Source: Garcia nutans
Lineage: Eukaryota; Streptophyta; Magnoliopsida; Malpighiales; Euphorbiaceae
Length of the DNA stretch: 64,000 nt
NCBI GenBank assembly: GCA_947685225.1
Contig: CANTUV010000051.1
Coordinates: forward strand, 6,076,001 to 6,140,000
Direction: 5' to 3'
The translations under genes and the position numbers were made by a program. Of this stretch, positions 19,501 through 33,205 are shown piece by piece. Position 1 is the first letter of the stretch. Each line of letters starts with the position of its first letter. The notes beneath the pieces are model-generated. The model was not told where the DNA came from, searched no databases, and saw only the letters and a program-made list of their open reading frames with translations.

Positions 19501-21624
19501 AAAACACATATACAATTATCAAGTTCAGCTATCACAATATCAATTTCACGGCCAAGCTTTGCTCGGATCCATTCTCAATCTTAATCTCATCACATGACCT
19601 AGCTCTGATCAGGTTAAAACCTAGTCTTGCTTATGTCTATCAATGCATGTAACATCATTCTCAATTTTACTGGATAAGTAATTGTATACGGTTATAAACA
19701 TACAATAACTTTTTTTTTCATATTTTTCAGTAATCAACTCAATTCTTGATCACTTTCATATTACACCACAATTTCACAATTTTCAAGCGATCAATCTTAT
19801 TATGATCGCCACCACCTCACATTTTATTATTTCATATTTTATCTTTTTTTATACTTTTAAATCATTTACATACACATCTGTAAGTCACATTCATAATGTA
19901 ATTTATTTTTCATATTTTTTCACAAATCATAATTGTGTCCATATTGAATAACTCATCACACTTATCATATGTATAAATATATATCAATCTATATTTTTCT
20001 TTACCAAAGAGACACTCATCACATAACTATGTCACCATGCATAGGTTATGTGCACACCCACATTTCGAAATAGCATTATATATACATATTGGCCACTCAC
20101 ATTTTATGTATATACAAGTTTTCAAGATATGAATTAACTTTACTAACTTCTTTTCTCTTTCCCAAGCTAAACTCTAATTTTTAATCTTTTATCACTTTCA
20201 CCTACACATACATAGTCTATTAACATGCAACATTATCTATTATAATCACTCACTTGCTCACTATACATTAAACTATCAATAACCAAACAATTCTATCAAA
20301 ATTTTACTAAAATCCTAAATTCTTCAACTTACTATTTTACTTAAATTTTATTCTACTAATATCTTTTTTAACATTTAACCTTAAAAATATTACTTATATA
20401 TTAATATAACATCAAAATAATTCACTTTCACAATTATGGAAGCCTTCTTCAAAAATTCAAATTACACATAATGCACTCTTCAACATGAACTTCACTAAAA
20501 TTTATCCATATCACATTTTCAACTTAAAATCACAATATTTATATTAAAACAACGCCAATTCATCTCATTACAATAATTAACATTATTTATATTAGAAACC
20601 CTAATTTTACATAATTAAACCCTAAATCCAAACTTTATTCAAACTTGCTCATATTTAATTTCTAACTATATAATCATTATATACATATTGAAATAACACT
20701 AATTTCATGTATTTCAACAATTTTAACCATCTACACCGAAACTCTAAATCATGCATCACCTTATCATAACCCTAAATTTTACAACTTGTCCACATCAACT
20801 AACCAACCAATATTTCACCATATTCTCCTCATTTTAACAACAATTCTACTTATTTTGATAATTAAACATCACTTTCTCTCTCTAGCAATCCATACATAAT
20901 CATCAAATAAAAGAAAACAAAGCTTTAGAAAAGAGGTACTTACTTGAATCTTGATTTTTTTTTAAAAATTCACTTGAAACCTTTGATCTTTGGCTAATTT
21001 TTGGTGTTTGGAAGAACTCTCTCTCTCTTTCTCTTTCTAAATTCGGCCCATTATGGATGAAGGAAGAAGATGATATTTTTCTTTTTGTTTCTTCTTATTT
21101 ACTATCCATATATATTAAATTAATTAATTGATTAATTAGTTAATTTACTTTAATTCTCCACCAAGTATTTTTTCCTTTGACTTTTCTCTTTTTCTTTTCT
21201 TTTATTTTTATTTTTTTAATTTTTCATCTTCCCATCCATAAATATCTATCTATATATAAATATTTATATTCCATTTATATGTTATATATACTTTAAATAT
21301 ATGTATATGTCATATATATGTTACTTATATTTTACATATACCATTATGTACATATATATATAATGTACATGCTATGCATATGTAATGTATATTAGTACTC
21401 ATATGCACATATAATGTATATCTTATATACACATCAAACATACCTTATATGTATTATATATATATCAAGTGTATAATATATATATCCAACATATATAATT
21501 GATATAATATATATATACACACACTCTAGGCATACATTAGATATATATAACACCTATATTTCTCCCAATACTTTAATTAACATCTAAATACCTATTTAAT
21601 TTTTCCACATTCAAGGATATTACA
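19500..21624 (-). repeat. Decayed LTR of a Tekay/Del-type Gypsy element, inverted
   Basis: The right end reads GGATATTACA, the inverse of the TGTAATATCC that opens the LTR at 59636. Inside, in the same order, are the landmarks of that LTR in inverted orientation: TA-rich start, CACCAAG with a following TTTGACTTTTC, a CT-rich leader, TCGGCCCAT, and around 19550-19640 diverged copies of the AAGCTTGG / CTAGGTT motif. The left boundary is not visible. No PBS or coding sequence was found next to it, so it may be a solo or truncated LTR. Confidence 0.6.
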
Positions 21625-21815
21625 CACCCTCACTATTCCTTAACAATATTTATACACTGGAAATATATTCTCAATGTCAACGTTTCTAACATATTTCTTA
21701 ACTCACATTTCTAGCATATTTCTTAACTTACTTTTCTTTGAACTCTTAAAATATGAATTTTCAATTGAAACTGACACTCACATTTAAGAGTAGATTTTAA
21801 TTAAGATTACCTCTT

Positions 21816-22450
21816 CTAGAATGGTGATAGTCTCATGTTTCCCAAGGCACTCTTAATCTTCTTACTTGACAAAGATTTGATGAGAGGATATGCCAACATT
21901 TGATTTGTAGGGAGATATCCAATAGAAACTTTACTCTTTTTCATAAGGCTTCTTACATGATTATATCTTATAGCAATATGTTTATTATAGCCAGACATCA
22001 TTTTATTTTTTGTTTTGTGAATTGCAATTTGGTTATCACATCCTTTAAGAAAACTAATAAATTATATGCATTTCATAAAATCTTTTAATCCATATAATAT
22101 CTTTGCTAGTTAGAGACATGGCAATAAACTCAGATTCCATGATGAAAGTTCAATATAAGATTGTTTCTTAGAGGACCATGCAACTATAGCTCCACTGATA
22201 GAAAATAAACAACCACCAGTAGACTTAAAATTTCTTTTGTTAGAATCCTATTTAGCATCACTATAATATTCTAAAACAGAAGATGTACATTTATAATGCA
22301 AACCATAATTCAAAGCATACTATAAATATATCGTTAATTGTTTAATAGCTTCCTAATGCTTATGAGTTGGATTATTAGAAAATCTACTAAGCATACTAAT
22401 AACAAATGCAATATCAGGGCCAATTATTTTGGCAACTTTTGAAATACTTA
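21816..22450 (-). pseudogene. Ty1/Copia RNase H relic
   Basis: On the minus strand, fragments read CLFSISGAIVAWSSKKQSYI, then after a gap NKHIAIRYNHVRSLM and GYLPTNQMLAYPLIKSLSSK. These match the tail of Copia pol, whose family form is KHIE-x-HFVR followed by an ADxxTK motif. Several stops and shifts separate the pieces. No LTR was recognised alongside. Confidence 0.7.
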
Positions 22451-25400
22451 TCTAGTCATATAATGATATGATCTAGCCTAAATGAGTACCCATACTCATG
22501 CAACTCAAGGCTTCTACAATTACCCAAATTTCTTTAACTTATAGGGGGATTTAGATAGGGACTCTAGTGAATATAAAAAGAAAGGGTTCTTCCTTATTTA
22601 GGGGAGGACCAATAAACATAAGCCTTTCAAAGATAACATTATATATTATTTGAATCAGCTTTCAGAAAGCTTTCTTTATAATAGATTAGTCTTTTAGTCA
22701 TCCTATATAGGTTGTCCTCTTCTTTTGGGCTAGTGAATCTTCAGGGTTCTAGCAATTAAAGACCTTCCTCCTTACTAGAAAAGGTCACAGTTAGAATCTT
22801 GGTCACCTTTTCACTTGAAAAAGCACTGATATTATCTCTAAGTCTACTATCTTCTTGAGCCTTTAACTCCATATATGCAATCATATTGACTTAAATATTT
22901 ATGGTATATCGTTTTTATTTTCTATTCAAGCTAAGATAAAGTCTATATTCCAATGTCCAACTCAAATTTTCCATCCATCGAAGTCAACACCTCTACTTAG
23001 TGAGACCAACATTATTTCCATATCAAGATCAACCTTTCATTGTGCTATTTTCATAGTACGAAGGTCTTACATTTTTGCATATACTACATTCACTAAGATC
23101 CAATATCTCAACTAATCTAATACCATCCCATTGAATCCTCTTGTAACTGGACTTGACATGCTTCATTCTAGATCCATATGCAATACATGACATATAGTAA
23201 AAATGCTTGTCCACAACTAAAGTCCAAGCTTGATGAGAGCCTTCAAGCATGAAATGTCCCTATTCAAATTGAAGAAGAGAAAAGGCCCCTTTAGGACTAA
23301 TCCATGCGATAGAAAAAAAAATAAGAAATAAAGGTGTAATAAATGATATTAGTATATATGGAAACAACTGTCCAACCCAACCCTCTTCAGGCCGTGCCGG
23401 GCATGACTCAAGTGTCAGGCATGACCCATCTTGCTTGGCATGCTTAAGTGCTTTAGGTTATACTGGGATAGGATATTTGGTTTATTAGGCCAGCCCAGCC
23501 CAACACAACAAATGGTTGGGATAGGATATTTGAATGTAGATACATATATAATTTTTTGTAATTAATAATAAAGTAATATATTCAGTGGATATTATTTTTT
23601 TATCAAATAAAATATATTATATTCAATTTAAAATTAAATAATTATTTAAAAATAGTCATTATTAAGCTACTAATTTTCACCACATTTTAGATTATGATAT
23701 TCTAAATAAGATTGCATCTTTAATTTTTAAAATTAAATTTATCTTAATATTTAAATATTAAATAATTTTAAATAATTTAATCTCTTAAAATTATTCAAAA
23801 TTTTTATATTTTTAGTTGATGTTATATATGTAAATTAAATTATTAATTTATAAATTAAAATTTTTATATGACTTTAAGGAAGTCAAGCCAAAAATTAATA
23901 ATAAAATTCATAAAAAAAAATTGACCTAATCCATATATTGACATGATACGATATAATTCAGTATGATACAATAAAATCATATAAGAGTCAATTAGTTACG
24001 TTAGACCATTACTTTTTAAATTTTGATACGATCCAATACCGATTAAATATTTGAGCCAAAACGTCATGATACAAAAAAACAAAAAGCACAATAAATTTAG
24101 GGCGGTCCAGTACTACATGAATCAATTGTCGTGTATAAAATTAGTTACTATATTCCCTCATTTAGAACGGAAAATAAAGTGGCGTTTCATGGGATAACTA
24201 ATCACGAGTCTCCTTTCTTTTTTGATGTCATTGAACTTCCCACTAAAAGAAAAAAAAAATTATCTTACTCATTTTTTTTAAAAAAATTTTCTAACCCCCC
24301 AATGGAGGGTCTTAAGTTTTTTTTTTTTAAAAAAAAAAATCTTAAGTAAAAATTAAGGAATATTTTAAATTTGAAATTGATAGTGACTGAATTCTATTTA
24401 TTTTATTTTTAATTATTCTAATTATATATATATAAATAACTAATTATTTCATAAAAAATATAAATAAACTAGAATCCATTTTGATTATTTTAAAAAAAAA
24501 ATCTAAAACTTTCCAACTAGAGTTACTTGTTCCAATTTGAATTTTCAATGTGGAAGGAATGGCAAAAGAGAAAACTAATGCCAAGATATATGATTCTTGG
24601 ACTAGGAGGGCCTCGCTTGGCATGTAAAGCAAAAAAAATTTTATAGATAAAATAAATGAATAAAAAAAAAATAATTTTGCATCCGCTGGTGATGGAATCA
24701 TGCTCTAAAATCCTATAATAAATCTTATACATCAATCTAAAAAAGAAAAATACAATTGGGTCGCCGAATACATCGATTCTAAGAAAAAAGAGCAAAAATA
24801 AAACAAATCTATAAATCAAGCTGCATCAACATCAATATTATCATAAAACCACCAAATTCATCACAATTATCCCAAATTGTCACAATCTGTCATTAATTAT
24901 CATAAAACATGTAAAGCAATTTAATGTGCTGACCAACTGCCTTATTTGAAATCAATATGCATATACTGTATATTATACTTATAGTTAGAGTGAGAGAGAG
25001 CAAATATGATAGAAAAATATGATTAAAGAGTGATATGACCCTTTACATCCTTACCTTTTCCATCAATTTTGCTTTCATAGGGCTCACATATAACCAAACA
25101 TGACTTAGACATTTCATCAATATGTATTGCGATAATTAGGCAATGAGAAAAAAAAAACTCTCTCTCTCTCTTTATTATTATTATTTTTTTTTTTAACAAA
25201 TATTTAGAGGATATGAAAATCTTCAAATTGGGTCAGTCAATGGATTATGAATTTACGACCCGAGCTAACCAAATCATTTAATACGTATATATTCATGTTC
25301 TATGTTGTAAAAACAAAATGTGCTTAGTTATTTAGATGTGCATGTATCATGTGGTGGAATGGGTTCCAATTTTTATAAATTATATAAGAGACACTTACAA

Positions 25401-27932
25401 CTTAACTCGAAATCTAAGGGAGAGTAACAATACTTTTGGCTATCAAATTAAAATTTGGTGGTTTTGATTTTCATATTTATTAGTGTATATTTTATTGAAT
25501 TATTAGTATATATATTCGTTAAAAATCAAATCAAATAAATTTTGTTTACACATCAAAAAATAATTTCTTATTTAAATTTATGAAATTAGTGTAATATTTA
25601 TGAATAAAAAAGTAAATTTGAAACTCTTCATTCTCTACTGAATCAAAGAATTAATTAAAATTAATTTTTCAAAAAATAAATACTTGCGGGTTGGAATTTT
25701 GATTTTATTATATTATTTTGTATATATGTCAATATTTACATCTTTTATATTTTAATCAAATTTTATTTAAATTTTATGAAATATTTTCATCTTATATATT
25801 ATTTTAATTTTTTGTGGATTATTTCATATACATGAATCTGTGCTTTATTTTTTCAAATATATAAAATTAATGTAAAATTAATCTATGCTTTATACATGAA
25901 TTTGTGCTTTATTTTATATAGATTTTTATTTTTTTTATTATGTATGACATATTTTTAGTATTGAATTATATAATATTTTTTAATATAATGAAATATGTTG
26001 TGTATTTGTATTGATATATATTGAATGTTAAATTATAAGTGTAGAGTTCTTTAAATTTATTATAGATATTGTGTAAATTTTTATTTTATTTTATGTCTAT
26101 GATATTTTTAAGTGTTAAATTATATAATATTTTTAATATGATGTATATTGTGTATTTATACCGGAATATATTAAATTTATTATTAGTAGGAAGCATTATC
26201 TTCTTTTATTATTGTGTATATGTCATGTGTATGTTGTGTAAATATTTTATTTTTTTAATATGTATTATATATTTTAACTGTTGAATTATATAATTTTTTT
26301 AATTAAAATAGTAAATTAAAAATTTTAATTATAAGTGAATAGTTAAATAACATGCTGTATATATATGAAATTTTTTTAATCAATATATACATAATATCTA
26401 TATAATACATACAGATAATATGAAAAATGAGAAAATCATAATACTTTTGCAGCTTTGGTATGTACTTTTGTAAAGGTGAAAAAAAACCAAATTAGCTATA
26501 ATATTTTTAAAATTAACATTCTTTTTAAGAGTAATTATGTAAAACCCTTGATTGTTTGATTATATAATGATATAGACTATTTTGAGAGCAAAAGTTCAAG
26601 TTATATAAATTTCTCTTATGTAGTAAATTATTCTATAATTTAAATTGTGGCATGAGTATTTTATTATACTTTTGAATTGAAAATTAAGTATTATCATCAT
26701 ATGCTCTAATTGAATGGAAATTTGTATTCACAATTTAAAAGCAAAGAAGATCGAAAATAATAATTTTTATATTACAATTTAGAGATATTAGAGAAAAAGT
26801 TTTTTTTATTTACCATAACCAAAACATACATGAAAAGAATTCAGAAATATCAAAATAAACTTGTCAATACAAAAGGAGGTGAGATGGCTGGGTTTTTGAA
26901 AAAAAAATAAAAAAAATAAAAATTAAGTAAAACATATAGATATTTAAATGAATATATTTTATAAATTTGACAAATACTCGTTCTTGTTAAATGGTTTAAT
27001 AATAGACATCAAATAGATTAATTATGTAATAGCAATTGAAATCTTGGTTTGAAATTTTCAATTCGTTTAGGTTACAAAATTTTGGCAGGAGATTCTTTTA
27101 GTTTCATGATAATATATATATAATTATATGATATATAAATTAAATTAAATTGAATTTTTGTTATATTTCTTATATTTTTTTAATATATTAAAAACTAAAA
27201 TCAATTTATAAATAAAAAATAAAGAGAAAACATAAAATTTAAATATTTAGTGAGCGTTTGTTTGGAGGGAATATGAGAAAGAAAATGAATTATTTCTATT
27301 AATATTGTTTGATTGTATAAAATAAATAGTATAATGAAAATCTCATTATCTCATAAAAAGAAATGTTATTCCCTATTATTTAATTGTTTATTATATTTGA
27401 TTCCTGACTAAAATTAAAAAATACCTATTTTTTAATAATTTAATTAATTTAATTTTTTCTAATTATGAATATCTCTAAAATATTTAAATAAAATAAAATA
27501 ACAATTTCTTTTTTTTGAATAATATTAAATTAGATTTTTAAAATAAAATATATTTAATTTAATCTTTTTTATATTTTTCTAATTATATAAATAAATTTAT
27601 TTTTTTAACAAAATTAATTTAATTTTAAACTTTTTAAAATATAATATAATAAATCTATTTATTTTTATTTTTCTAATAATAATATCTTTAAATTTTTAAA
27701 TAATAAAAATAAATAATTATTTTAATTCAAATTCTGATTTTAGAGTAAATTAAACAAAAAATAAATAATTATTTCAATTTTAATTCTATTCTATTTTAAT
27801 TTCAAAATTCAAACGCCACTTTACATAATTAGACAATTTCTTTACACCACAAGAGGCTTCTATTTGTTTTATATTAAAAAAATTATAATTAAAATTATTT
27901 TTAATATTTGCTCTAAAAATTATATAAATATT
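22451..27932. other. Long AT-rich intergenic stretch without recognisable genes
   Basis: Mostly low-complexity A/T with poly-A and poly-T runs. A frame at 23029-23250 (minus, 73 codons, with CIAYGSRMKHVKSSYKRIQW and CSICKNVRPSYYENSTMKG) has unusual Cys content and less biased composition than its surroundings; I do not recognise it. A 15-bp phrase GGGATAGGATATTTG occurs twice near 23465 and 23518. The rest shows nothing to annotate. Confidence 0.5.
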
Positions 27933-28075
27933 ATTTCCTTTTACTCTCCCCTCACGTAGGGGTCTCCTTTTCTCCCTTCTAGGGTTCCTTTTCTCCTTAG
28001 TTTCGACTAGGGTTTCTAGGGTTTTAATTGATTTCATCAATACTGCCCCCGCTGTTTTGATCATCTATTTTCGCA

Positions 28076-29094
28076 ATGGCTGATTCGGATAATATAGAAA
28101 ATTTGTTAGCATCTCTACAGTTAATTTCTGATGAGAATGTTATTAATGAAGTAAATTTAGATGCAGAGTTACTTAATACACAAAGTTTTAAGATCTCCTT
28201 ATGTTTGGTGGGCAAAATTCTAACCACAAAAGAATTCAATATCCCAGCTTTAAGAACTACTATGTTGAAAAGTTGGAAGTTGCAGAAAGGATTCAGTTTT
28301 CGCCAACAAGGAGATAATTTCTTCTTCTTTCAATTCTTTACAGAAGCATATCGCAAATATGTATTTGACTCAGGACCTTGGTGCTTAGATGATTGATTAT
28401 TGTTGTTGCGCCCAATGGAAGCGAAGGACACTGCCTCCACAACCCTTTTTGGGTTAGGACTTATAATATCCCTTTTATGTGGCTATCTAAAACCACGACT
28501 GAGACTATTGCTAATGGAATGGGTACCCTGATTATAGTGGATGATGAAGATGCTCTTGGCTGGTCAAATTATCTACGGTTTAGAGTTTCTATTCTGGTTG
28601 ATAAATCTGTACGTAGGGGAGTTTTATTAAGATTGGGAGACGATGTGATCTGGGCTAGACTAAAGTATGATAGACTCCCTATTTTGTGTTATAGTTGTGG
28701 TTTTCTAGGACACTTTGCTGTTAATTGTGATAAAGGGGGTAATAAGGATGATAATCAATATGGGGATTGGTTAAAAGCTTCTCCCAAAAAAGGTTTTCAA
28801 CTTAGAAATCCCACAGACAAAGATAGAGAGTCCAAACTTCTTACTAATCTTTATCATAATTGTACGAAGATGTCTGTAGACCTGTCAAACCATGGGGGTT
28901 CTTCTTTAACAAGTAAATGTCTGAAGGATGTTTTGAATTCCTTAAACTCTAATCCTAATAAGAATGGCAATGCAGAGGTGGTTCGCAGTCATGTTTCCAA
29001 TGTTATGTTGTATGGGCATGTTGCATGCAATAATGGCACCGAATCTCACCCAGTCAATGATGAAGTCATTTCAGTGATCGTTAATTCCACTTAA
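28076..29094 (+). pseudogene. LINE ORF1: DUF4283 and CCHC zinc-knuckle nucleic-acid binding protein
   Basis: ATG at 28076 opens MADSDNIENLLASLQL. The DUF4283 region includes KTSW-like LKSWKLQKGFSFRQQGDNFF and ends at FDSGPWCLDD with TGA (28394-28396), where a tryptophan or cysteine codon is expected. A one-base shift near 28430-28450 brings in NPFWVRTYNIPFMWLS and the knuckle CYSCGFLGHFAVNC. The frame then runs to TAA at 29092-29094. This protein would coat the LINE RNA. Two lesions make it non-functional. Confidence 0.85.
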
Positions 29095-29453
29095 CAGGAT
29101 AATGGTTTGTCCAACAATAACGACATTTCAGGTCGTGGCGGAAGCATTGGACTAACTGTTGATGTTTTTCCAAATAATAGTGGTCAAAAGGTCTCCTAAT
29201 GTAGCCGATGTGTCTACTTCTGATTTAAAGAAAAAATCTACATGGAAACATTTGGCTCGAGATAAGGCAAAAAATGATGTTGTTGTTAGTCAAGAATGTT
29301 AGGTATCTTCGAAGAGAGCACTTGCTGAGGTTATGGAAGTTAATATTATGGAGGGTGTTGACGGGCAAAAACACACAAAGGTTCCTTCTCAATTGACTTC
29401 TCTTACTCAAACTTTAGAGGAGACCGGTTGTAAAGAGACGGTTGCCTATCGCA

Positions 29454-30170
29454 ATGAGGATCTTAAGTTATAACTGTCGAGGTTTGGGGCATCCCTCAGC
29501 AGTTGTGAATTTGGGTTGTTTAGTTAGGGCCCAGACTCCCATTATAGTTTTTCTGATGAAAGTACGAGTTTCAAAAAACAAAATGAATTTCATTAAGTTA
29601 AAGTTGGGATTTCGAAATGGGATAACTTTTAAATATTCAACCAGTGGCGGGGGTATTTCTTGCTTATGGAATGACACTATTGTACTGACCTTGAAGTCCT
29701 TTTCCATTCACCATATGGGTTTTGAAGTCAATGATCATATCAATCCTATGTGGCGTCTTTCTTGCTTTTATGGTTGGCCTGAAGCACACAACAAATATTG
29801 TTCTTGGAGCTTGCTCATTCACTACACTCTCAATCTTCTCTACCATGGGCAGTAATAGAGGACTTTAATGAAATTTTGGTTCATTCTGAAAAATTGGGTG
29901 GTGTGCAACGAAACGATGGGGTTATTACTGGTTTTAAGGAAGCTTGTTCGGATTGTGGGCTAATAGATCCAGGTTAAGGATATCCATTTACTTGGGACAA
30001 TGGGAGGTCATGTATGGATTTTATAGAAGAGAGATTTGACGTGTACTAGTTTCATGTTCATGGCTTCATATATTTCATGAATCTTCTTCTATATATTCAT
30101 CATACTGGTTCGGATCACCTGCCAATCTTACTTGATGGATTTGGTGAGACTCGACAGTACAATCGAAGGA
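29454..30170 (+). pseudogene. LINE ORF2, apurinic-like endonuclease domain
   Basis: ATG at 29454 starts MRILSYNCRGLGHPS, the conserved first block with its Asn. The second block reads FLMKVRVSK where the family has M-E-T-[RK]: the catalytic Glu is now Lys. SCLWND, WRLSCFYGWPEA, DFNEIL (Asp and Asn kept) and GSDHLPILL (Asp-His kept) follow. The frame shifts after 29840, and stops occur near 29975, 30048 and 30174. The changed glutamate alone should abolish nicking. Confidence 0.8.
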
Positions 30171-32570
30171 AGTGACCTTTTCATTTTGAAGCTATGTGGT
30201 CCAGGGATTCAAGTTGTATGGAGATTATCAAGGAGACTTGGAGGAATGATCTACATACTGAGTGGAATGCGAAAGTGGCAGCCTGTTGTAATGGTTTAAA
30301 TGATTTGATTAAAAATAAATTTGGAAACTTTAAAAGACAAAAGTAGGAGTTAATGGCACAGTTGCAACATTATTCTTTGGCCAATAATCCAGCATTATTA
30401 TTGGAGAAAAAAATCATTAAAGATAAGATTGTTGAACTTGATCACAGGGAGGAAATTATGTGGAGTCAGCGAGCTAAGGCACTATGACTTGGTGAAGGAG
30501 ACAAAAATACACGTTACTTTCATACCGTGGCATCTAGTTGGCGCAAAAATAATTTTATAAACTCTTTATTCGATGTTGATGGCCGTGAACTTAAAGGAAG
30601 TGCATTGCATACTCATATTGTGCAATTTTATTCTAATCTTTTTTCATTTGAAATTGATGTTGCTATTTCTATAGATGACCTTCCTTTTATTTATCCCTTG
30701 TTTATCTTGGTTTGCCAACAGTAATAGGGCGGTCCAAGCGTATTCTTTTTAATAGAATATGGGCAAAATTACAGGGTTGGAAGGAAAAATTTCTCTCTTG
30801 GGCTGGCAAGGAGTTGGTAAAAACAGTGGCTCAGGCCATTCCTAATTACATCATGCAGTGTTTTCGTATTCCTTCTTACATGTGTAATGAGTTACAAGCT
30901 ATGGTCAGTCATTATTGGTGGGGTCAGAAGTCAGATGAGAGAAAGATCCATTTTTGTAAATGGGATCAGATGTGTAAGCCAAAGGATGAGGGGAGATTAG
31001 GCTTCAGGGATTTTGAGAGTTTTAATAAAGCTCTCCTTGCAAAACAAGGATGGAGACTGCTTGTTAATCCTACTTCTCTGATTGCACGACTATTTAAAGC
31101 ACGATATCATCCTAATTGTTCATTCCTAGAAACGCAAATGGGTTCTGCCTCTTGTTTCACATGGCGAAGCATTTTATAGGGGCGTGAAGTTCTCTGAGCT
31201 GGTACTTGTTGGCGAGTTGGGAATCAAAAGATATTAAGATTTGGTCAGATAGATGGATTCCTTATCCCGCTTTATTTAAGGCAATTACTCCTATTAACTC
31301 TTCCTTGACTGATGCCACAGTGGATATGTTGATTAATGATGATCGTCGAGGATGGAATCTTGATCTACTAAATAATTTGTTCTTGCCCGTTGATGTGGAG
31401 CGAATTGTACACATCCCTCTAAGTGATATGAATAGAGAGGATAGCATCTTTCGGCATTATCATGCCACGGGTAACTATATAGTAAAGAGTGGTTATAGAA
31501 TTGCTTACCAACAAGTTAGGACTCCAGCAGAAGCAACTTCTTCCTCTACAATTTCTGGCTTTTGGAAATCATTGTGGAAATTAAAACTGCATCCAAAGGT
31601 GTTAATTTTTCTATGGCGGGCCTGTTTAGATATTTTGCCTACAAAATCTCTTCTTCATCAAAGATTGGGCATTGACTCTTGTGTTTGTTCTTTTTGTAAT
31701 ATGGATGACACTATTTTGCATTTATGTAGAATTTGCCCTTCTACTCATGATATTTGGGATTACTTCTCATTACCACAGGTTCGTAATGTTCCAAGCTCTT
31801 CTTTCAAGAACTGGTTCTTATATTTATGTGATGCTCTTCATAATGAAGGGCTTCTAAACTGCTGCTTGATTTGTTATAATATCTGGTTTTTGAGAAATAA
31901 GTTTATCCATGATAAGGCTCCTTTATATGTTAATTACTTAAAGAGTCTAGTGGAGAATATGATCTCTGAATTACCTTTCTATGCTGCGGATAGTTTGAAT
32001 GCTCTCAAAACCAATAGAAATCTGCATTTGCAAAATAGATGGGCTCCTCCTCCTGAAGGTTTTATTAAAATGAATTCTGACACAGAAATGACATATAGTG
32101 GGGTGACAGGTTTGGGTGTTATCTTTCGTGATGATTTTGGTGCAGTTTTGGCTTGTGCTAACAATGCTTTATTAGTGTTCTGGTCTCCCTTGGTTGCTGA
32201 AGCTAAGGCTATTGCTATTGGTTTACAATTGGCCATTGATCTGGGCTTTAGAAATCTCATTGTGGAATCTGATTGCTTTTGGTTTACAATTGGCCATTGA
32301 TCTGGGCTTTAGAAATCTCATTGTGGAATCTGATTGTCAGGTAGTTGTTGACGCTCTTACTATTGGCATTCAGTATAGAAATGAATTGGGAATCATCTTG
32401 GAAGATTGTTTCTCACTCAAGAACACGATTGGTACCTGTAATTGACAATATGCACCTCGTCAATGCAATAAGGTTGCACATTCTCTTGCGAAATTGGGTG
32501 TTCTATCGGAAGAAGCTTCAGTTTGGATTGAGGAATGTCTTGCATCTCTCTACTTTTTCTTTTGCTTAAC
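30170..32570 (+). pseudogene. LINE ORF2, remainder: RT region with core deleted, zinc finger and RNase H
   Basis: The linker before RT is readable (LGEGDKNTRYFHTVASSWRK, VDGRELKG, HIVQFYSNLF). At about 30690-30705 the sequence jumps to YLGLPTVIGRSKR, which in L1 proteins lies after the RT palm. The fingers and palm with the catalytic F/YADD box are therefore missing, by my estimate about 1.2 kb. Afterwards come ELVKTVAQAIPNYIMQCFRI, the zinc-finger domain (FWKSLWKLKLHPKVLIFLWR, CSFCNMDDTILHLC) and RNase H (GVIFRDDFGAVLA, VAEAKAIAIGLQLA, IVESD). Stops lie near 31178 and 32443, and a 61-bp duplication disrupts RNase H at 32220-32336. Confidence 0.85.
32220..32336 (+). repeat. 61-bp tandem duplication within LINE RNase H
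   Basis: The 56-base phrase beginning GGTTTACAATTGGCCATTGA and ending GTGGAATCTGATTG occurs at 32220-32275 and again at 32281-32336. The period of 61 is not a multiple of three, so the frame is lost just after the IVESD motif. The two copies appear identical, implying a recent event. Confidence 0.95.
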
Positions 32571-32743
32571 CATATATTTTCCTATTCTATCCGTTGAATG
32601 ATAGGAGTGCACGACTAATTATTTTCGCAGCATAGATAGCAGGTTAAAATTATTTTTCTCTTTTTAGAAAGATATTTAATAAGATTTAAACTATCACCTT
32701 CATTCACTTGCTGAATCCTACTTAATTGAGCTAATCATTTTGA

Positions 32744-33205
32744 TTTGCATTTATTTCTACTTTACTTATTTATGATGCTTTTATTTTAAATATTTATGTG
32801 ATTGTTCCTGCTGTAAATTCTGGTATTACTTAATTCTCATCAACTACTAGAATATTTTATTTTATTTATTCTCTTTTTGTTATTAATTTTGATTTGCATT
32901 TATTTCTACTTTACTTGTTTATTTATGTAATTGTCCCTGCTGTAATGGCAGAATCAGCGACTATATAAGAGGGGGTAAAATTTTTATCGGTGCAGCTGCA
33001 AGGGGCTCTATTACAGTGGACGGCCAGAGGGGAGGAGGGTTGCGTTTTCTGACTCATGTATATTACTTTTCGGCCAGCCAACCAGAGAGAGTCGTGCGAT
33101 CCTATACGATCCCTTCTAATTTCGCCACTGCCCTACTACAAATTCTAGTATTACTTAATTCTCGACAAGTACTAGAATATTTTATTTTTTTTATTCTCTT
33201 TTGTT
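32744..33205 (+). repeat. Duplicated LINE 3' UTR segment with a ~195-bp insertion in the second copy
   Basis: Unit A (32744-32885) runs from TTTTGATTTGCATTTATTTC through CCTGCTGTAAATTCTGGTAT to TTCTC...TTGTTAT. Unit B (32886-33205) repeats this but is interrupted after CCTGCTGTAA by about 195 bases (roughly 32943-33138), richer in G+C, starting TGGCAGAATCAGCGAC and ending TTCGCCACTGCCC. The insert has weak GGCAG/CTGCC ends and resembles a small non-autonomous transposon; I could not assign a family. Confidence 0.7.

Noticed and set aside
19600..19625. CTAGCTCTGATCAGG as an inverted PBS of the decayed LTR
   Set aside because: The PBS complement would read GCTCTGATACCA; here the match stops after GCTCTGAT and the position falls inside the LTR.
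24131..24349. 72-codon frame near an A/T inverted run
   Set aside because: The lysine- and phenylalanine-rich sequence is explained by poly-A/poly-T tracts.
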